Position numbers and translations under genes: made by a program. A stretch of DNA of 64,000 bases from Glebionis coronaria (Eukaryota; Streptophyta; Magnoliopsida; Asterales; Asteraceae): assembly GCA_025667525.1 (NCBI GenBank), contig CM046875.1, positions 123,432,340-123,496,339 of the forward strand. Direction: 5' to 3'. How positions within the stretch are numbered: the stretch's first letter is position 1; each line of letters opens with the position of its first letter. The notes under the pieces were generated by a model, which searched no databases, had not been told where the DNA came from, and saw only the letters and a program-made list of their open reading frames with translations. Below, piece after piece: positions 34,310 to 45,150 of this stretch.

Positions 34310-34594
34310 GAACGTGAAATGTAAATCGTGAGATGGAATAAGAATATGAACGGAACAAAATCATAAACCCGAATGTCAGACGTAAACGTGAACGTGAACA
34401 TAAATTTTTATCAGATATGATCGTTGTTGGAACACCGTGAAATTGTAAGATCTTTTGTTGAAATATCCCTGACAACTGGTTAACTGCATAATTCTTACGG
34501 ATAGGGAGGAAGTGTGCAGACTCTGTCAATGATCGGCAACAACTCCGTTAGCATCATGCCTCCTCTGAGTGTGTGGTAGTATGGTCAAAAAATT
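34310..34594 (-). pseudogene. Chromovirus T2 integrase fragment (central piece)
   Basis: The minus strand encodes TESAHFLPIRKNY...LQFHGVPTTIISDKN, which is the chromovirus integrase core from the stretch after the first catalytic Asp to the second (the D of SDKN stands for SDR/SDRD). After this comes a (AACGTG)-like simple repeat and then the G insertion. On the other side S has inserted at 34594/34595. The integrase is thus cut twice: at this piece's downstream end by G and at its upstream end by S. Confidence 0.85.
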
Positions 34595-35016
34595 TGTTAA
34601 TGCAATAATGCCTAAAAACGTTACTTGCATTTTTCGGTCTCGCTTAGTTTTGATTACGACAATATGTAAAAACAAGCATTTACGAAAACAACGAAAAACG
34701 AATTCTTGAGTTCAAGTATTTTTTCATTTTACCTATTTTCACTTACGGTATGGATAAACAAGTACTAACCTTAATTAAGTGATCAAGTGATTTAATCTTT
34801 TCTTAAAACTCACTTTTTATTAAGTGTGACTAGTTTTTATTAAACTTTATTTTTAAGAAAATGTTTTATTAAATTAATTATTTGAAAATTTGAAAATGGC
34901 ATATTCTTATTTGGTTAGGAATATTCTATCAGGATATTTTTTAAACCAGATATGACCTCCACCACTAAAGGACAGAAAGGGAGCGGAGTCTAGTCCAGCA
35001 GTTTCTTAGCTCCTAG

Positions 35017-35062
35017 GCGGTTCCTTATCGATAAGGTACCGCGGGCTAAGATAAGGAACCGC
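35017..35062 (+). promoter_or_regulatory. GCGGTTCC motif cluster upstream of TATA, S 5' LTR
   Basis: A 26-base near-palindrome (one mismatch; core CCTTATCGATAAGG is perfect) plus an inverted half-site, 30-75 bases upstream of the TATA box. The same words recur inside the element at 37356-37420 and 41424-41488 and in the 3' LTR at 42864-42932. Confidence 0.7.
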
Positions 35063-35090
35063 GGGCAGATATAGCCGTTGTCCCTTTGTC

Positions 35091-35100
35091 CTATATATAG
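35091..35100 (+). promoter_or_regulatory. TATA box, S 5' LTR
   Basis: CTATATATAG. The 3' LTR has CTATAAATAG at the same place (42957-42966). Confidence 0.65.
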
Positions 35101-35811
35101 TGGACCATTCTCAGGTTTTCAATTCACCTCTTTTGCTCATCTATTTCCAGATTCAAACACTCTTCTTTAATCACTCAAATCTTTGATCAATTTTTTGATT
35201 ACTACTTGTTTAAGAAGTGAATCTTGTTCTTCCATCCCTTCCTCTCCAAGTGGTTAGAGAAGAACACTATCCTTGTGAAGTGTTGAGTCCACCACCAAAG
35301 ATCCATTGAAGATCTAATTTTATACATATGTAGTTGTGTCATAGTTGTGAAGATCCAAGTAGTTGTATCTATTTGGAAGTTGTGTATGTACTAAGTATAG
35401 TTGTGTAGATTGGTCCTAGCTACGATTAGGGCTCGACTTTTAGCTTAAAGTCGGAAGTTGGTTAAGCGACGTGTACGGTTTTCTCCACCATAAGGAGCTT
35501 GTTGTGTAGTGAACTCTCGAGTAAGGAGTACTCGAGGAGTGGAGTAGGAACGAGGAGTGAGCTTCGTGTCCGAACCACTATAAATCCTTGGTGTTCGGTT
35601 TGATCTTTCTTTAACCTTAACTCTTTACATTCTTTATTCTTTGTGCATATATTTTTGTTAGTATTAGTTACACTATCATTGTTCATATTGTGCATAAGAA
35701 GATTTCACATATTTCCTCAAGCCTAAGTTTTTGAAAAAGGATTTTTGAAAACCACATTTTAACAAGTAAATATAAGAAACTATTCAACCCCCCCCTTCTA
35801 GTTTCTACAAT

Positions 35812-35823
35812 TGGTATCAGAGC
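35812..35823 (+). other. tRNA-Met primer binding site of element S
   Basis: TGGTATCAGAGC just after the 5' LTR, perfect match. Confidence 0.95.
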
Positions 35824-35876
35824 GGGTTGCTCAATAATTTTTAAAGTATATTGTATTTTAAAACTTGAATCGATCT

Positions 35877-37914
35877 ATGGATTCCAACAAATACCTAGAA
35901 GGGCAATCTATGCAAAGACCGCCACTTTTTGAAACCGATAGTTTTATTTATTGGAAAAATAGATTTGAAACTTATGTGAAATCAAAAGATTTAGATCTTT
36001 GGCATGTTATTACCAATGGTGATTTTTTACCCTATCAATTTAATGAAGTTTCTTAAACAAAAGAATTGGTCACTTTTGACAAAGCTAATGACGATACTAA
36101 AAAGAAACTTTCAAAAAATAATGAGGCTAAAATGGTGATTTATAATGCTTTGCCTAAGAAAGAGTATGAAAGAATTTTTATGTGTGAAACCACTAAAGAT
36201 ATTTGAAACACGCTTTTAGTAACCCATCAAGGTAATAGACAAGTCAAAGAAAGCAAAATCGATCTTCTTGTCCAACAATATGAACAATTTGTCATCTTAG
36301 AAGATGAAACTATTGATAGTGCATTTGCTAGGTTTAACACCATTATTACTAGTCTAAAAGCACTTGATGAAGGTTTTTCTAGCAAGAACAATGTTAGGAA
36401 GTTCCTAAAGGCTTTACATCCAAAGTGGAGAGCAAAAGTCACGGCGACTGAAGAATCGAAAGATCTCTAAACCTTATCACACAATGAACTCATAGGCAAC
36501 TTGAAGGTTCATGAGATGATAATTTTGAAGGACTCGGAATTAGTGAAAACCAAGAGTGAAAGAAAATCTCTTGCACTTAAAGCCAAGAAGGCACAAAGTG
36601 ACCATGATAGTTCCTCGGATAGTGATGACGAGGAGTATCCATTGGCGGTGAGAGACTTCAAGAAGTTCTTCAAGAGACGAGGTCAACACGTTAGGCAACC
36701 CAACAATGATAAGAAACCATTCTCAAAGACTCGGTTTGTCAAGAACGAAAAGGGTGATAGGAATTGCTTTAGATGTGGTGATCCAAATCACTTCATTGGT
36801 GATTGTCCAAAGCCTTCTCGTGATAAGAATCACACGGCATTCGTTAGTGGCTCATGGAGTGATGGCGGTGAAGATGACGATGACAACCCCAAAGAGGAGA
36901 AATGTCTTATGGCTCACACTTCTAAAGAGGTACATTCCGAAACCGAATATTATAGCAATGATAGCTCCACTTTTGATGATATTGAATTTGAAGGCAAATA
37001 TTATAGTTTACACAAACTTAGTCTTAAATTCATAGAAAATAATAAAACCTTAAAATCAACCAAACTAAGCTTGAAAATGAGATCAATGAACTTAGGGAGA
37101 AATTGGCATTACTTGAGATAAATAAAGAAGTGGATTTAGGTTGCTTAAGTTGTGAGAAACTTAGATTAGAAAACGAAGATCTCAAGAGCACCTCCATTAA
37201 ATTGGAAAAGTTCATAAAAGGTACTAGTGCTCTTGATGATATGTTAAACAAACAAGTTCATTCTAAGGAAAGACTTGGTCTAGGTTTTACCTCAAATGAA
37301 GCCTCAACTAGTGAACCTAAACAAGTCAGATTTTCACAAAAATCACCCACTGTACGCGGTTCCAGATTGTATGGGGCGGTTCCTTATCACTATGGAACCG
37401 CCGCCATAGATAAGGTACCGTGGCCAGAAGATGAGTTTTGTGAAAATCATGAACTTTCTGAAAAATCAAATCAGGTGAAAAACCAAAGCATCTTATTGTT
37501 AATAAGGTAAAATTACCCATACTTGACGACAATGCTATTGATAAGTTCTATAAGCCATTAAGTAAACCTCTCATGGGAAATAGAAGTTTATCAAGACCAT
37601 CTTCTACTCCACCTAGAATACGAAATGAGTCTAAGCCTAGAAGTAGAACGACACCGCCTAGAAGAGATAATCAAAACAATTCACGATCTAGAAGTAAAAC
37701 CCCAACACCTAGAAGAAATGATCATAACTTTAAACCTAGATCAAATACACCCAGGAGAAAGAACGAACAACAAAATGGTTATATGAATTACTACCCTCCT
37801 CCATTTTGTTCTCCATGGGGAACCCATCCTTCATTCATGCATCCTAACCAAATACAAGGGATGTTTGGAACTAACAATTTTGGACCCATGAGATATTGGG
37901 GACCAAATGTTTGA
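35877..37914 (+). pseudogene. gag of element S, broken
   Basis: ATG 35877 opens a copia gag (DSFIYWKNRFETYV is the usual N-terminal block). In-frame stops at 36054, about 36204 and about 36468 interrupt it. The zinc knuckle CFRCGDPNHFIGDCPK is intact at about 36766-36813. Two or more frameshifts follow (near 37055, 37490 and 37914), so the coiled-coil segment (37103-37510) and the Arg/Ser/Pro-rich segment (37573-37914, repeats of SRSKTPTPRR type) lie in different frames. Gag would package element RNA; this copy cannot. The GCGGTTCC motif cluster at 37356-37420 is embedded in the coding sequence. Confidence 0.88.
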
Positions 37915-37940
37915 TCTTGTGTGTTGTTACCTAGATATGC

Positions 37941-39258
37941 TTGGGAATTGATTTGGAGCCCGACGAGTGGATTAAGGATAGTGGATGTTCTAAACACATG
38001 ACGGGTAATCGAAGTTTGTTCTCGCACTACAAAGCATATGATGGAGGTAACGTCGCATTTGCAAGTAGTCTACATGGTAATATCATTGGCAAAGGTACGG
38101 TTTCTCTTGACTCTATGACCATTGAAAATGTTGAGCACGTAGATAACTTAGGGTTTAACCTTTTAAGTATAGGTCAAATTTGTGACAATAAGTGTAAGGT
38201 CATCTTTTCAGAACATGACAGTGAAATCGTAAAAGATGGAAAAGTCATTGGAAAAGGTGTTAGAAAGCATGGCCTTTATGTCATGAAGGTTAATAAGAAG
38301 TCAAAAGACAACATATGTCTTGCGACTATAGATGATAGTTCTACTCTTTGGCATAGGAGATTAGGTCACGCTAATATGCGTTTAATTCAATCTTTAGTCT
38401 CTAAGGAGTTGGTAAGACACCTCCCCAAGATGAAGTTTGATAGTCACTTTTGTGATGCTTGCAAAGTTGGAAAGCAAGTTCACTCAAGTCACAAAGCCAA
38501 GAATTTGGTTTCGACCTCTCGGTGCTTAGAGCTCCTACATATGGATCTTTTTGGACCTTACGCCATACGGAGTTATGGAGGTAACCTTTATACCCTAGTT
38601 ATAGTTGATGACTATTCTAGATTCACTTGGACTAGATTTTTGGCATCTAAGAATGAAGCTTTCGATCATTTCGAAATCTTTAGTCGAAGAATTCAAAATC
38701 AACTAGGATGTCCAATTGTCTCTATTAGGACGGATCATGGTAGGGAATTTGATAATGAAGTGCAATTTGGTGCCTTTTGTGAAGCTCATGGTATTACCCA
38801 TAACTTCTCGGCTCCTCGCACTCCACAATCAAATGGGGTAGTTGAAAGGAAGAATCGGACTCTCCAAGAGATGAGTAGGACGATGCTAAACGAGCAATCT
38901 TTGCCTCAAAAGTTTTGGTGCAATGCCGTGGACACATCGACTTATATTCTCAACCGAATTCTTATTTGACCTTTCCTAGGAAAGACCCCCTATGAGATTC
39001 TTACAGGTAAGAAACCCTCATTAGAATAATTTAGGGTGTTTGGAAGCAAGTGCTTTATCCTCAACACCAAAGAATACCTTACCAAGTTTGACCCAGAGTC
39101 TTACGAAGGTATCCTTTTAGGTTATTCCCAAACTAGCAAAGCCTACATTGTCCTAAATAGAACCTCGGGGGTTATTGAAGAATCACTCAACATAACCTTT
39201 GATGAAACCCCTCCCTCACCCAAGACACCACCATTGGTTGATGATGAATTGGATGAAT
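37941..39258 (+). pseudogene. Protease and integrase of element S, broken
   Basis: The protease starts with WIKDSGCSKHMTG (catalytic Asp in DSG). The integrase zinc domain follows (LWHRRLGHANM...CDACKVGKQ, HHCC pattern, around residues 135-175), then the core with LHMDLFGP, SIRTDHGREF and NGVVERKNR supplying the D, D and E. A TGA at 38967 (an Arg codon in relatives, so CGA to TGA) and a TAA at about 39026 end the frame; the C-terminal piece continues at 39036-39258 (VFGSKCF...EGILLGYS). The protease cuts the polyprotein; the integrase joins cDNA to the chromosome. Inactive here. Confidence 0.92.
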
Positions 39259-39437
39259 AAGAAGTAGTAAAAGCCAAAGAGGTTAGAAAAATAGGAGTTG
39301 AAGACCTTAGTGTTGAAAAGGAAGTAAACATTAAGGAGTCTAGGAATCATACTCTCAATAATATCATTGGTGACTTAAATCAAAGGACCCTAAGATCTCA
39401 AGTCCAAAACCAAAGCAACTTCTTTTGTTTCGTCTCC

Positions 39438-40973
39438 TTGATTGAACCAAAGAGTGTTAAAGAAGCTTTGACGGACGAGAGTTGGGTCATTGCGATGCAA
39501 GAAGAATTGAATCAATTTGTTGCCAATGAGGTTTGGGAACTTGTTCCTCCACCTAGAAGTTCTACCATTATAGGAACCAAATGGGTATATAGGAATAAGT
39601 TAGATGAGAATAGTGTTGTGTCTCGTAACAAAGCTAGAATTGTAGCACAAGGCTATAATCAACAAGAAGGGATTGATTATGACGAGACATATGCACCAGT
39701 AGCTAGATTAGAATCCTTTAGAATTCTTTTAGCCTACGCATGTGCCTTAGACTTTAAGCTTCAACAAATGGATGTAAAGAGTGTGTTTCTTAACGGTTTG
39801 ATCAATGAGGAGGTATATGTGGCTCAACCTCCCGGCTTCATTGATTTTGAGAAACCGGATCGTGTTTACAAGCTTAAGAAGGCACTTTATGGTCTCAAAC
39901 ATGCACCCAAAGCTTGGTATGATAGACTTAAATCGTTTCTTGTTAAACATGAGTATACCATGGGGATGGTAGACAATACACTCTTTACAAAGAAGAAAGT
40001 TCCTCACCTCATAATCTTACAAATATATGTTGATGACATTATATTTGGCTCAACTTGTCAAGAATTGTGTGATGACTTTGCCAAAATCATGCATGATGAG
40101 TTTGAAATGAGTATGATGGGAGAACTTAACTTCTTTTTAGGACTCCAAATTAAACAAATGGACGATGGTATTTTCTTTAGTCAATCTAAGTACGCTAAAG
40201 AAATGCTAAAGAAATTTGGATTAGAAGAATCTAGACCAATGAAGACCCCTATGGCCTCGGATACTAAACTCACCGTAGATGATGATTGTGAGTCGGTAGA
40301 CAACACCAAATATAGAGGTATGATTGGTAGTTTGTTGTACCTAATGGCAAGTCGACCGGATATCATGTTTAGTGTTTGCCTTTGTGCTCGCTTCCAAGAG
40401 GCTCCCAAAACCTCTCATCTCGAAGCGGTTAAGCGTATCTTTTGATACATTAAAGGCACTATACATTTAGGATTATGGTATCCTAAAGGGACCGGCGTAG
40501 AAACCATTGTCTACGCGGACTCAGATCATGCGGGAGACTATGTGGACCGGAAAAGCACTAGTGGAGTTTGTACCTTCATGGGTTGTTGTTTAACTTCTTG
40601 GTTCTCCAAGAAACAAACCGCTCTTGCAATATCCACCACGGAAGCCGAGTATGTGAGTGCCGGAAAAGCATGCCAACAAGCTCTATGGATGAAGCAAGCG
40701 CTTGTTGATTACGGGATTTCTCTTGATGATGTTCCCATCATGTGCGACAATAAGGGTGCTATAGACCTTAGCAAGAATCCCGTGCAACACTCGCGAACCA
40801 AACACATAGAAATTTGACACCATTTCCTTATGGATAATGTTCAAAAGGGGAACATTTCAATTGAGAAGGTACCCTCCGAAGAAAACTTAGCCGAGATCTT
40901 CACTAAGCCACTTAAGAGGGAACCTTTTAATTACTTGCGTCTAGGTCTAGGATTAATGGAACATCTTCCTTAA
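39438..40973 (+). pseudogene. Reverse transcriptase and RNase H of element S, broken
   Basis: Same frame as the integrase. The reverse transcriptase has WELVPPP, KWVYRNKLDE, DYDETYAPVAR, LQQMDVKSVFLNG and the catalytic YVDDIIFG box (about residue 197 of the open part). A TGA at 40443 splits it from YIKGT..., and RNase H follows with DRKSTSGVCTFMG, STTEAEYVSA and DNKGAIDLSKNP. Another TGA at about 40815 precedes the C-terminal HHF...GLMEHLP, ending at TAA 40971. Both TGA codons stand where relatives have Arg, as expected from C-to-T change at methylated CGA. The enzyme would copy RNA to DNA in the particle. Confidence 0.93.
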
Positions 40974-42446
40974 TGTCCTTTCTTTTTATACCACTTTGAG
41001 TCATTGAGTCTTCCAAACTCTTTTTGAAAAACATTCTCTTCTCCTTTTCTAAATTCTCAAAGTCTCTTTCGAAAATCGTTGAGAAATTCGTTTGACATTA
41101 TTAATTCAATCTAAAAACGTTTTTTCATAGATTCTCGCTATTAATCTAGAGCTTACATAATTCATATGTATGATTCTCTCAAACATAGCAAGAACAAGAT
41201 AGAATCATGGAGGATCATTGTGTCATGACTTAAGGTCTTGTCTTACACACCTCCTACATCGATATTTTTAATCCATGTATTTTGGTCAAATCTCTATTTG
41301 GTAAGTTTGCATATGTTTTCTTTGACTATCTTTGCTTTTAAGCATATCCCTATAATAAGTTAGACTAGAAAAATAAGATTTGCTGAAAAATCTTCCTCCA
41401 AACACCAAACAAATCCTTTGCAGGCGGTTCTATATGTGAACCGTGGTGCCTTATTGATAGGGTACCGCCAGCCTTGATAAGGAACCGCCTACAGTGCCTT
41501 CCTTTTTCGGGTTTTTGTATGAAACTCCAGATTTTCTCCAACATTTTTGAGAATCTTTGTTTCAAACCCTTTGACCACCCCAAAAATACCTTAAACCTTC
41601 CATATTTAAACCATAAGCATTTTGCATTACTTCACATCCCAAAATGTCTTATTATCCCAATAAAAGCCTTGAATTTCCTCCATTTTCTCCAATTGCTTTC
41701 AATCCCAACTCACCCAAAAACCAGTACAATCCAAACCCACCCAAGAACACTCTTAATCACATCTCTCCTACCAAGAATGTTGATTGTGGAACATCTTTTC
41801 TTCCACCACCACCCTTTAGTGTTCTTCCTCCTTCTCATGATAATGTCATGCACCATGGAACATATTGTCATTGTTGTCAATATCAACATCTTGCTATGGC
41901 ACACATCTATGAGGAGTTGAGCTACATCAAGAGTCTCTTAATCAAGACTCCTCTTCACTATAATTATGAGATCTCCAACAAGCCACCACCACCACCCTCC
42001 GTCATTACCTTGTCTTTCATATAAGCATTGGTTGCTTATCCACAAGACACCAAATTCAAGCAAATCTTAGAATTCTAGAATAACTAGGATTAGATTTATG
42101 CTTTTGGCTTGTTTCTTTTTCCATACATCTTTGTATGATGTTTTTTTAGTAACCTATCTTGGATCTTTGTCTTTTTGTTTTCTTCTCTTTTATTTTGTGA
42201 CTCATTGCTATATCTTGTTGGTTGTTTCTTTTGTTCAACTAACCCTTCTATGTAGCTTTCACCATATCTCTATTCCTCGGTGCCCCAAGCTAGGGGGAGT
42301 AAGCACCAAGGGGGAGTCTTTGCAAATTCCGTTTCTTCAACACCGACTTGTGCAACCTTTTTGCTTCGACAAAAGTGGAGAAATGAATAAACTCGTCTTC
42401 GAAAATCTTGTTTTTTGTGTGATTGAGTTTATGTATTGTCGGAATC
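40974..42446 (+). other. Post-RNase H domain of element S
   Basis: SIRE-type elements carry an extra domain here, sometimes an envelope-like gene. The only sizeable frame is 41644-42024, 126 codons starting MSYYPNKSLEFPP, Pro/Asn-rich with a CHCC cluster, no signal peptide and no membrane segment, so an envelope-like role is not supported. A GCGGTTCC motif cluster lies at 41424-41488. Runs of AAGGGGGAGT near 42290-42320 resemble extra purine tracts. Confidence 0.6.
41644..42024 (+). CDS. Unrecognised Pro/Asn-rich frame in the S 3' domain
   Basis: 126 codons with ATG, ending TAA. The N-terminal half is rich in Pro, Asn, Ser and Phe; the middle has HHGTYCHCCQYQH; the end has PPPPPS. I do not recognise a family. 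It is the best-kept frame after RNase H, but S is a defective copy and frame length alone is weak evidence. Confidence 0.3.
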   Translation: MSYYPNKSLEFPPFSPIAFNPNSPKNQYNPNPPKNTLNHISPTKNVDCGTSFLPPPPFSVLPPSHDNVMHHGTYCHCCQYQHLAMAHIYEELSYIKSLLIKTPLHYNYEISNKPPPPPSVITLSFI

Positions 42447-42460
42447 AAAAAGGGGGAGAT
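42447..42460 (+). other. Polypurine tract of element S
   Basis: AAAAAGGGGGAGAT directly before the 3' LTR. Confidence 0.9.
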
Positions 42461-43672
42461 TGTTAATGCAATAATGCCTAAAAACGTTACTTGCATTTTT
42501 CGGTCTCGCTTAGTTTTGATTACGACAATATGTAAAAACAAGCATTTACGAAAACAACGAAAAACGAATTCTTGAGTTCAAGTATTTTTTCATTTTACCC
42601 ATTTTCACTTAAGGTATGGATAAACAAGTACTAACCTTAATCAAGTGATCAAGTGATTTAATCTTTTCTTAAAACTCACTTTTTATTAAGTGTGACAAGT
42701 TTTTATTAAACTTTCTTTTTAAGAAAATGTTTTATTAAATTAATTATTTGAAAATCTGAAAATGGCATATTCTTATTTGGTTAGGAATATTCTATCAGGA
42801 TATTTTTTAAACCAGATATGACCTCCACCACTAAAGGACAAAAAGGGAGCGGAGTCTAGTCCAGCGGTTCCTTAGCTCCTAGGCGGTTCCTTATCGATAA
42901 GGTACCGTAGGCTAAGATAAGGAACCGCGGGCAGATATAGCCATTGGCCCTTTGTCCTATAAATAGTGGATCATTCTCAGCTTTTCAATTCACCTCTTTT
43001 GCACATCTATTTCCAGATTCAAACACTCTTCTTTAATCACTCAAATCTTTGATCATTTGTTTGATTACTACTTGTTTAAGAAGTGAATCTTGTTCTTACA
43101 TCCCTTCCTCTCCAAGTGCAAAGAGAAGAACACTATCCTTGTGAAGTGTTGAGTCCACCACCAAAGATGCATTGAAGATCTAATTTTATACATTTGTAGT
43201 TATGTCATAGTTGTGAAGATCCAAGTAGCTGTATCTATTTGGAAGTTGTATATGTAGTAAGTATAGTTGTGTAGATTGGTCCTAGCTACGACTAGGGCTC
43301 GACTTTTAGCTTAGAGTCGGAAATTGGTTAAGCGACGTGTACGGTTTTCTCCACCATAAGGAGCTTGTTGTGTAGTGAACTCTCGAGTAAGGAGTACTCA
43401 AGGAGTAGAGTAGGAACGAGGAGTGAGCTTCGTTGCCAAACCACTATATATCCTTGGTGTTCGGTTTGATCTTTCTTTACCCTTAACTCTTTACATTCTT
43501 TATTCTTTGTGCATATATTTTTGTTAGTATTAGTTACACTATCATTGTTCATATTGTGCATAAGAATATTTCACATATTTCCTCAAGCCTAAGTTTTTGA
43601 AAAGGATTTTTGAAAACCACATTTTAAGAAGTAAATATAAGAAACTATTCAACCCCCCTTCTAGTTTTTACA
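42461..43672 (+). repeat. 3' LTR of element S
   Basis: 1212 bp partner of 34595-35809 with scattered substitutions. Here the motif cluster is better kept: GCGGTTCCTTAG (42864), GCGGTTCCTTATCG (about 42883), ATAAGGTACCG and ATAAGGAACCGC (ends about 42932), 25-95 bases upstream of CTATAAATAG at 42957-42966. Confidence 0.95.
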
Positions 43673-43930
43673 AAATCCATGGAAATCTTGTCTCACTTCC
43701 ATTCAGAAATTTTATAATGGCCGTAATGACCACTAGCACACTTTGTTCTATCTTAACCTGCTGGCAGATAAGATACTTTGATATGAAAGTAGCTACATCT
43801 TGTTTCATATTGCTTCCACCAAGGTGTGGCTTGGGATCATGATACATTTTGTAGAACCTGGATGAAATGGAGATTGGAAAGCTATTAGTCTTGGTCAATA
43901 AGACCTCTCTTAGCGTAGGATCCTCTAGAT
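43673..43930 (-). pseudogene. Chromovirus T2 integrase zinc-binding fragment
   Basis: The minus strand encodes SSRFYKMYHDPKPHLGGSN then MKQDVATFISKYLICQQVK, the HHCC zinc-binding end of a chromovirus integrase (usually KMY...HYWW...CxxC). It continues across S into 34310-34594. Upstream (higher coordinates) it joins almost directly to the end of reverse transcriptase, so most of RNase H is missing. Confidence 0.75.
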
Positions 43931-45150
43931 CACATAATCTAGTGTTGGATTCTCTCCCTTACGCGTAAGCTTATTCATGGTAAAACTAACTGTGAGAGAC
44001 TTTCTCAAATTCTGCGGTAGTAATTACTTAAATCCAGAAAAGCACGTACTTCAATTACAGACGTCGATCTTGATCATTTGGTGATAGCCTCAACCTTCGC
44101 AGGCTCTATGGGAATCCCTTCTACGGAAACAATGTGGCCCAGAAATGCCACCTTACTTAACAAGAATTCAAACTTGGAAAATTTTGCTTACAATTTATCT
44201 TGTCGGAGAATCTACAGTCTGTGCGAAGATGATCCTCGTGTTCTTCTTGAGATTTTGAGGAGCTCAGAATGTCATCGATGAATACAATGAAAATTTTGTC
44301 CAAGAACTCATGGAAAACTCGGTTCATCAAATCCATGAGAACTGCTTGAGCGTTCATGAGCCCGAAAGGCATAACTATGAACTCATAGTGACCATAACGT
44401 GTGCGAAAAGCAGTCTTAGAAATATCGTGCTCCTTCACTCGCAGCTGATGGTAGCCTGATCATAGATCAATCTTAGAAAAGTGCTTAACACCCTGAAGTT
44501 GGTCAAAAAAATCATCAATACTTGGGAGGGGATAACTGTTTCGGATCATGATCTTGTTCAGCTCATGTTAGTCGATACACAGTCTCATGCTACCGTCCTT
44601 CTTCTTAACAAACAACACCGATGCACCCCATGGTGATACACTCGGACGAATAAAACCTCGTTCCAGTAACTCCTGCAGTTGATCTTTCAACTCCTTGAGC
44701 TCAATGGGAGCCATGCGATAAGGAGACTTGGAGATAAGTTCAGCTCCTGGAATAAGCTCAATGCCAAACTTAACCTCTCGGGTAGGAGGTATATCCAAAA
44801 GCTCTTTTTGAAATACATCCGGAAACTCGAAAACAATCGACTGATCATGGATTTTAGGAATTTCAGAAATCGCGTCATAAATGCTAGCTATAAAATCTTT
44901 GTAGCTATAGAGTCATAGAGCACGTGCTTCTAAAGCAAAAATACTTTGTACAGATTTTCCTGGTAGAAAACCATGATGAATGTATCCAGGAGCTTGAATA
45001 TCGCCGAATATGACCCAGTATGAATGGCAATCAATCGTAGCGCAATGTGCTACTAACCAGTCCATACCCAGAATCACATCGAACTCGCACATGTCTAAGG
45101 AAACTACCTCAACAGAATGGATCTTGTCGTCAAACTAAAAGGAAAGCTTT
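43931..45150 (-). pseudogene. Chromovirus T2 protease end and reverse transcriptase, broken
   Basis: In minus-strand order: FDVILGMDWLVAHCATIDC (protease end, about 45022-45110); [38 protein letters not shown] and [20 protein letters not shown] (fingers, 44568-44798); [29 protein letters not shown]; the catalytic FIDD box (YVDD in active copies) at about 44205; then FLGHIV and YYRR-type blocks down to 43985. A TGA replaces an Arg codon before SGYHQL near 44460, and frameshifts follow. The family is Tekay/Del-like. RNase H is absent. Confidence 0.88.

Larger units (their letters stand above)
34595..35809 (+). repeat. 5' LTR of element S
   Basis: 1215 bp, TGTTAATGCAATAATG to TAGTTTCTACA. A near-palindrome built of GCGGTTCCTTAT and ATAAGGTACCGC lies at 35017-35042, another half-site ATAAGGAACCGC at 35051-35062, and a TATA box (CTATATATAG) at 35091-35100. 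Confidence 0.95.
34595..43672 (+). mobile_element. SIRE/Maximus-type Ty1/copia element S
   Basis: 9078 bp with LTRs 34595-35809 and 42461-43672 (TG...CA), tRNA-Met primer site, gag, protease, integrase, reverse transcriptase and RNase H in copia order, a 1.5-kb domain after RNase H (as in SIRE-type elements) and the purine tract AAAAAGGGGGAGAT. The flanking 5-mers are AAATT (34590-34594) and AAATC (43673-43677), a target duplication with one change. It lies in T2's integrase gene. Several stops and frameshifts make it defective. Confidence 0.93.

Noticed and set aside
33955..34401. Frames of 116-148 codons in both G LTRs
   Set aside because: Occur because the LTRs are copies; the one in the 5' LTR runs over the target duplication into T2. 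No domain similarity.
41644..42024. Envelope-like gene in S
   Set aside because: No signal peptide, transmembrane or coiled-coil segment visible; kept only as an unrecognised frame.
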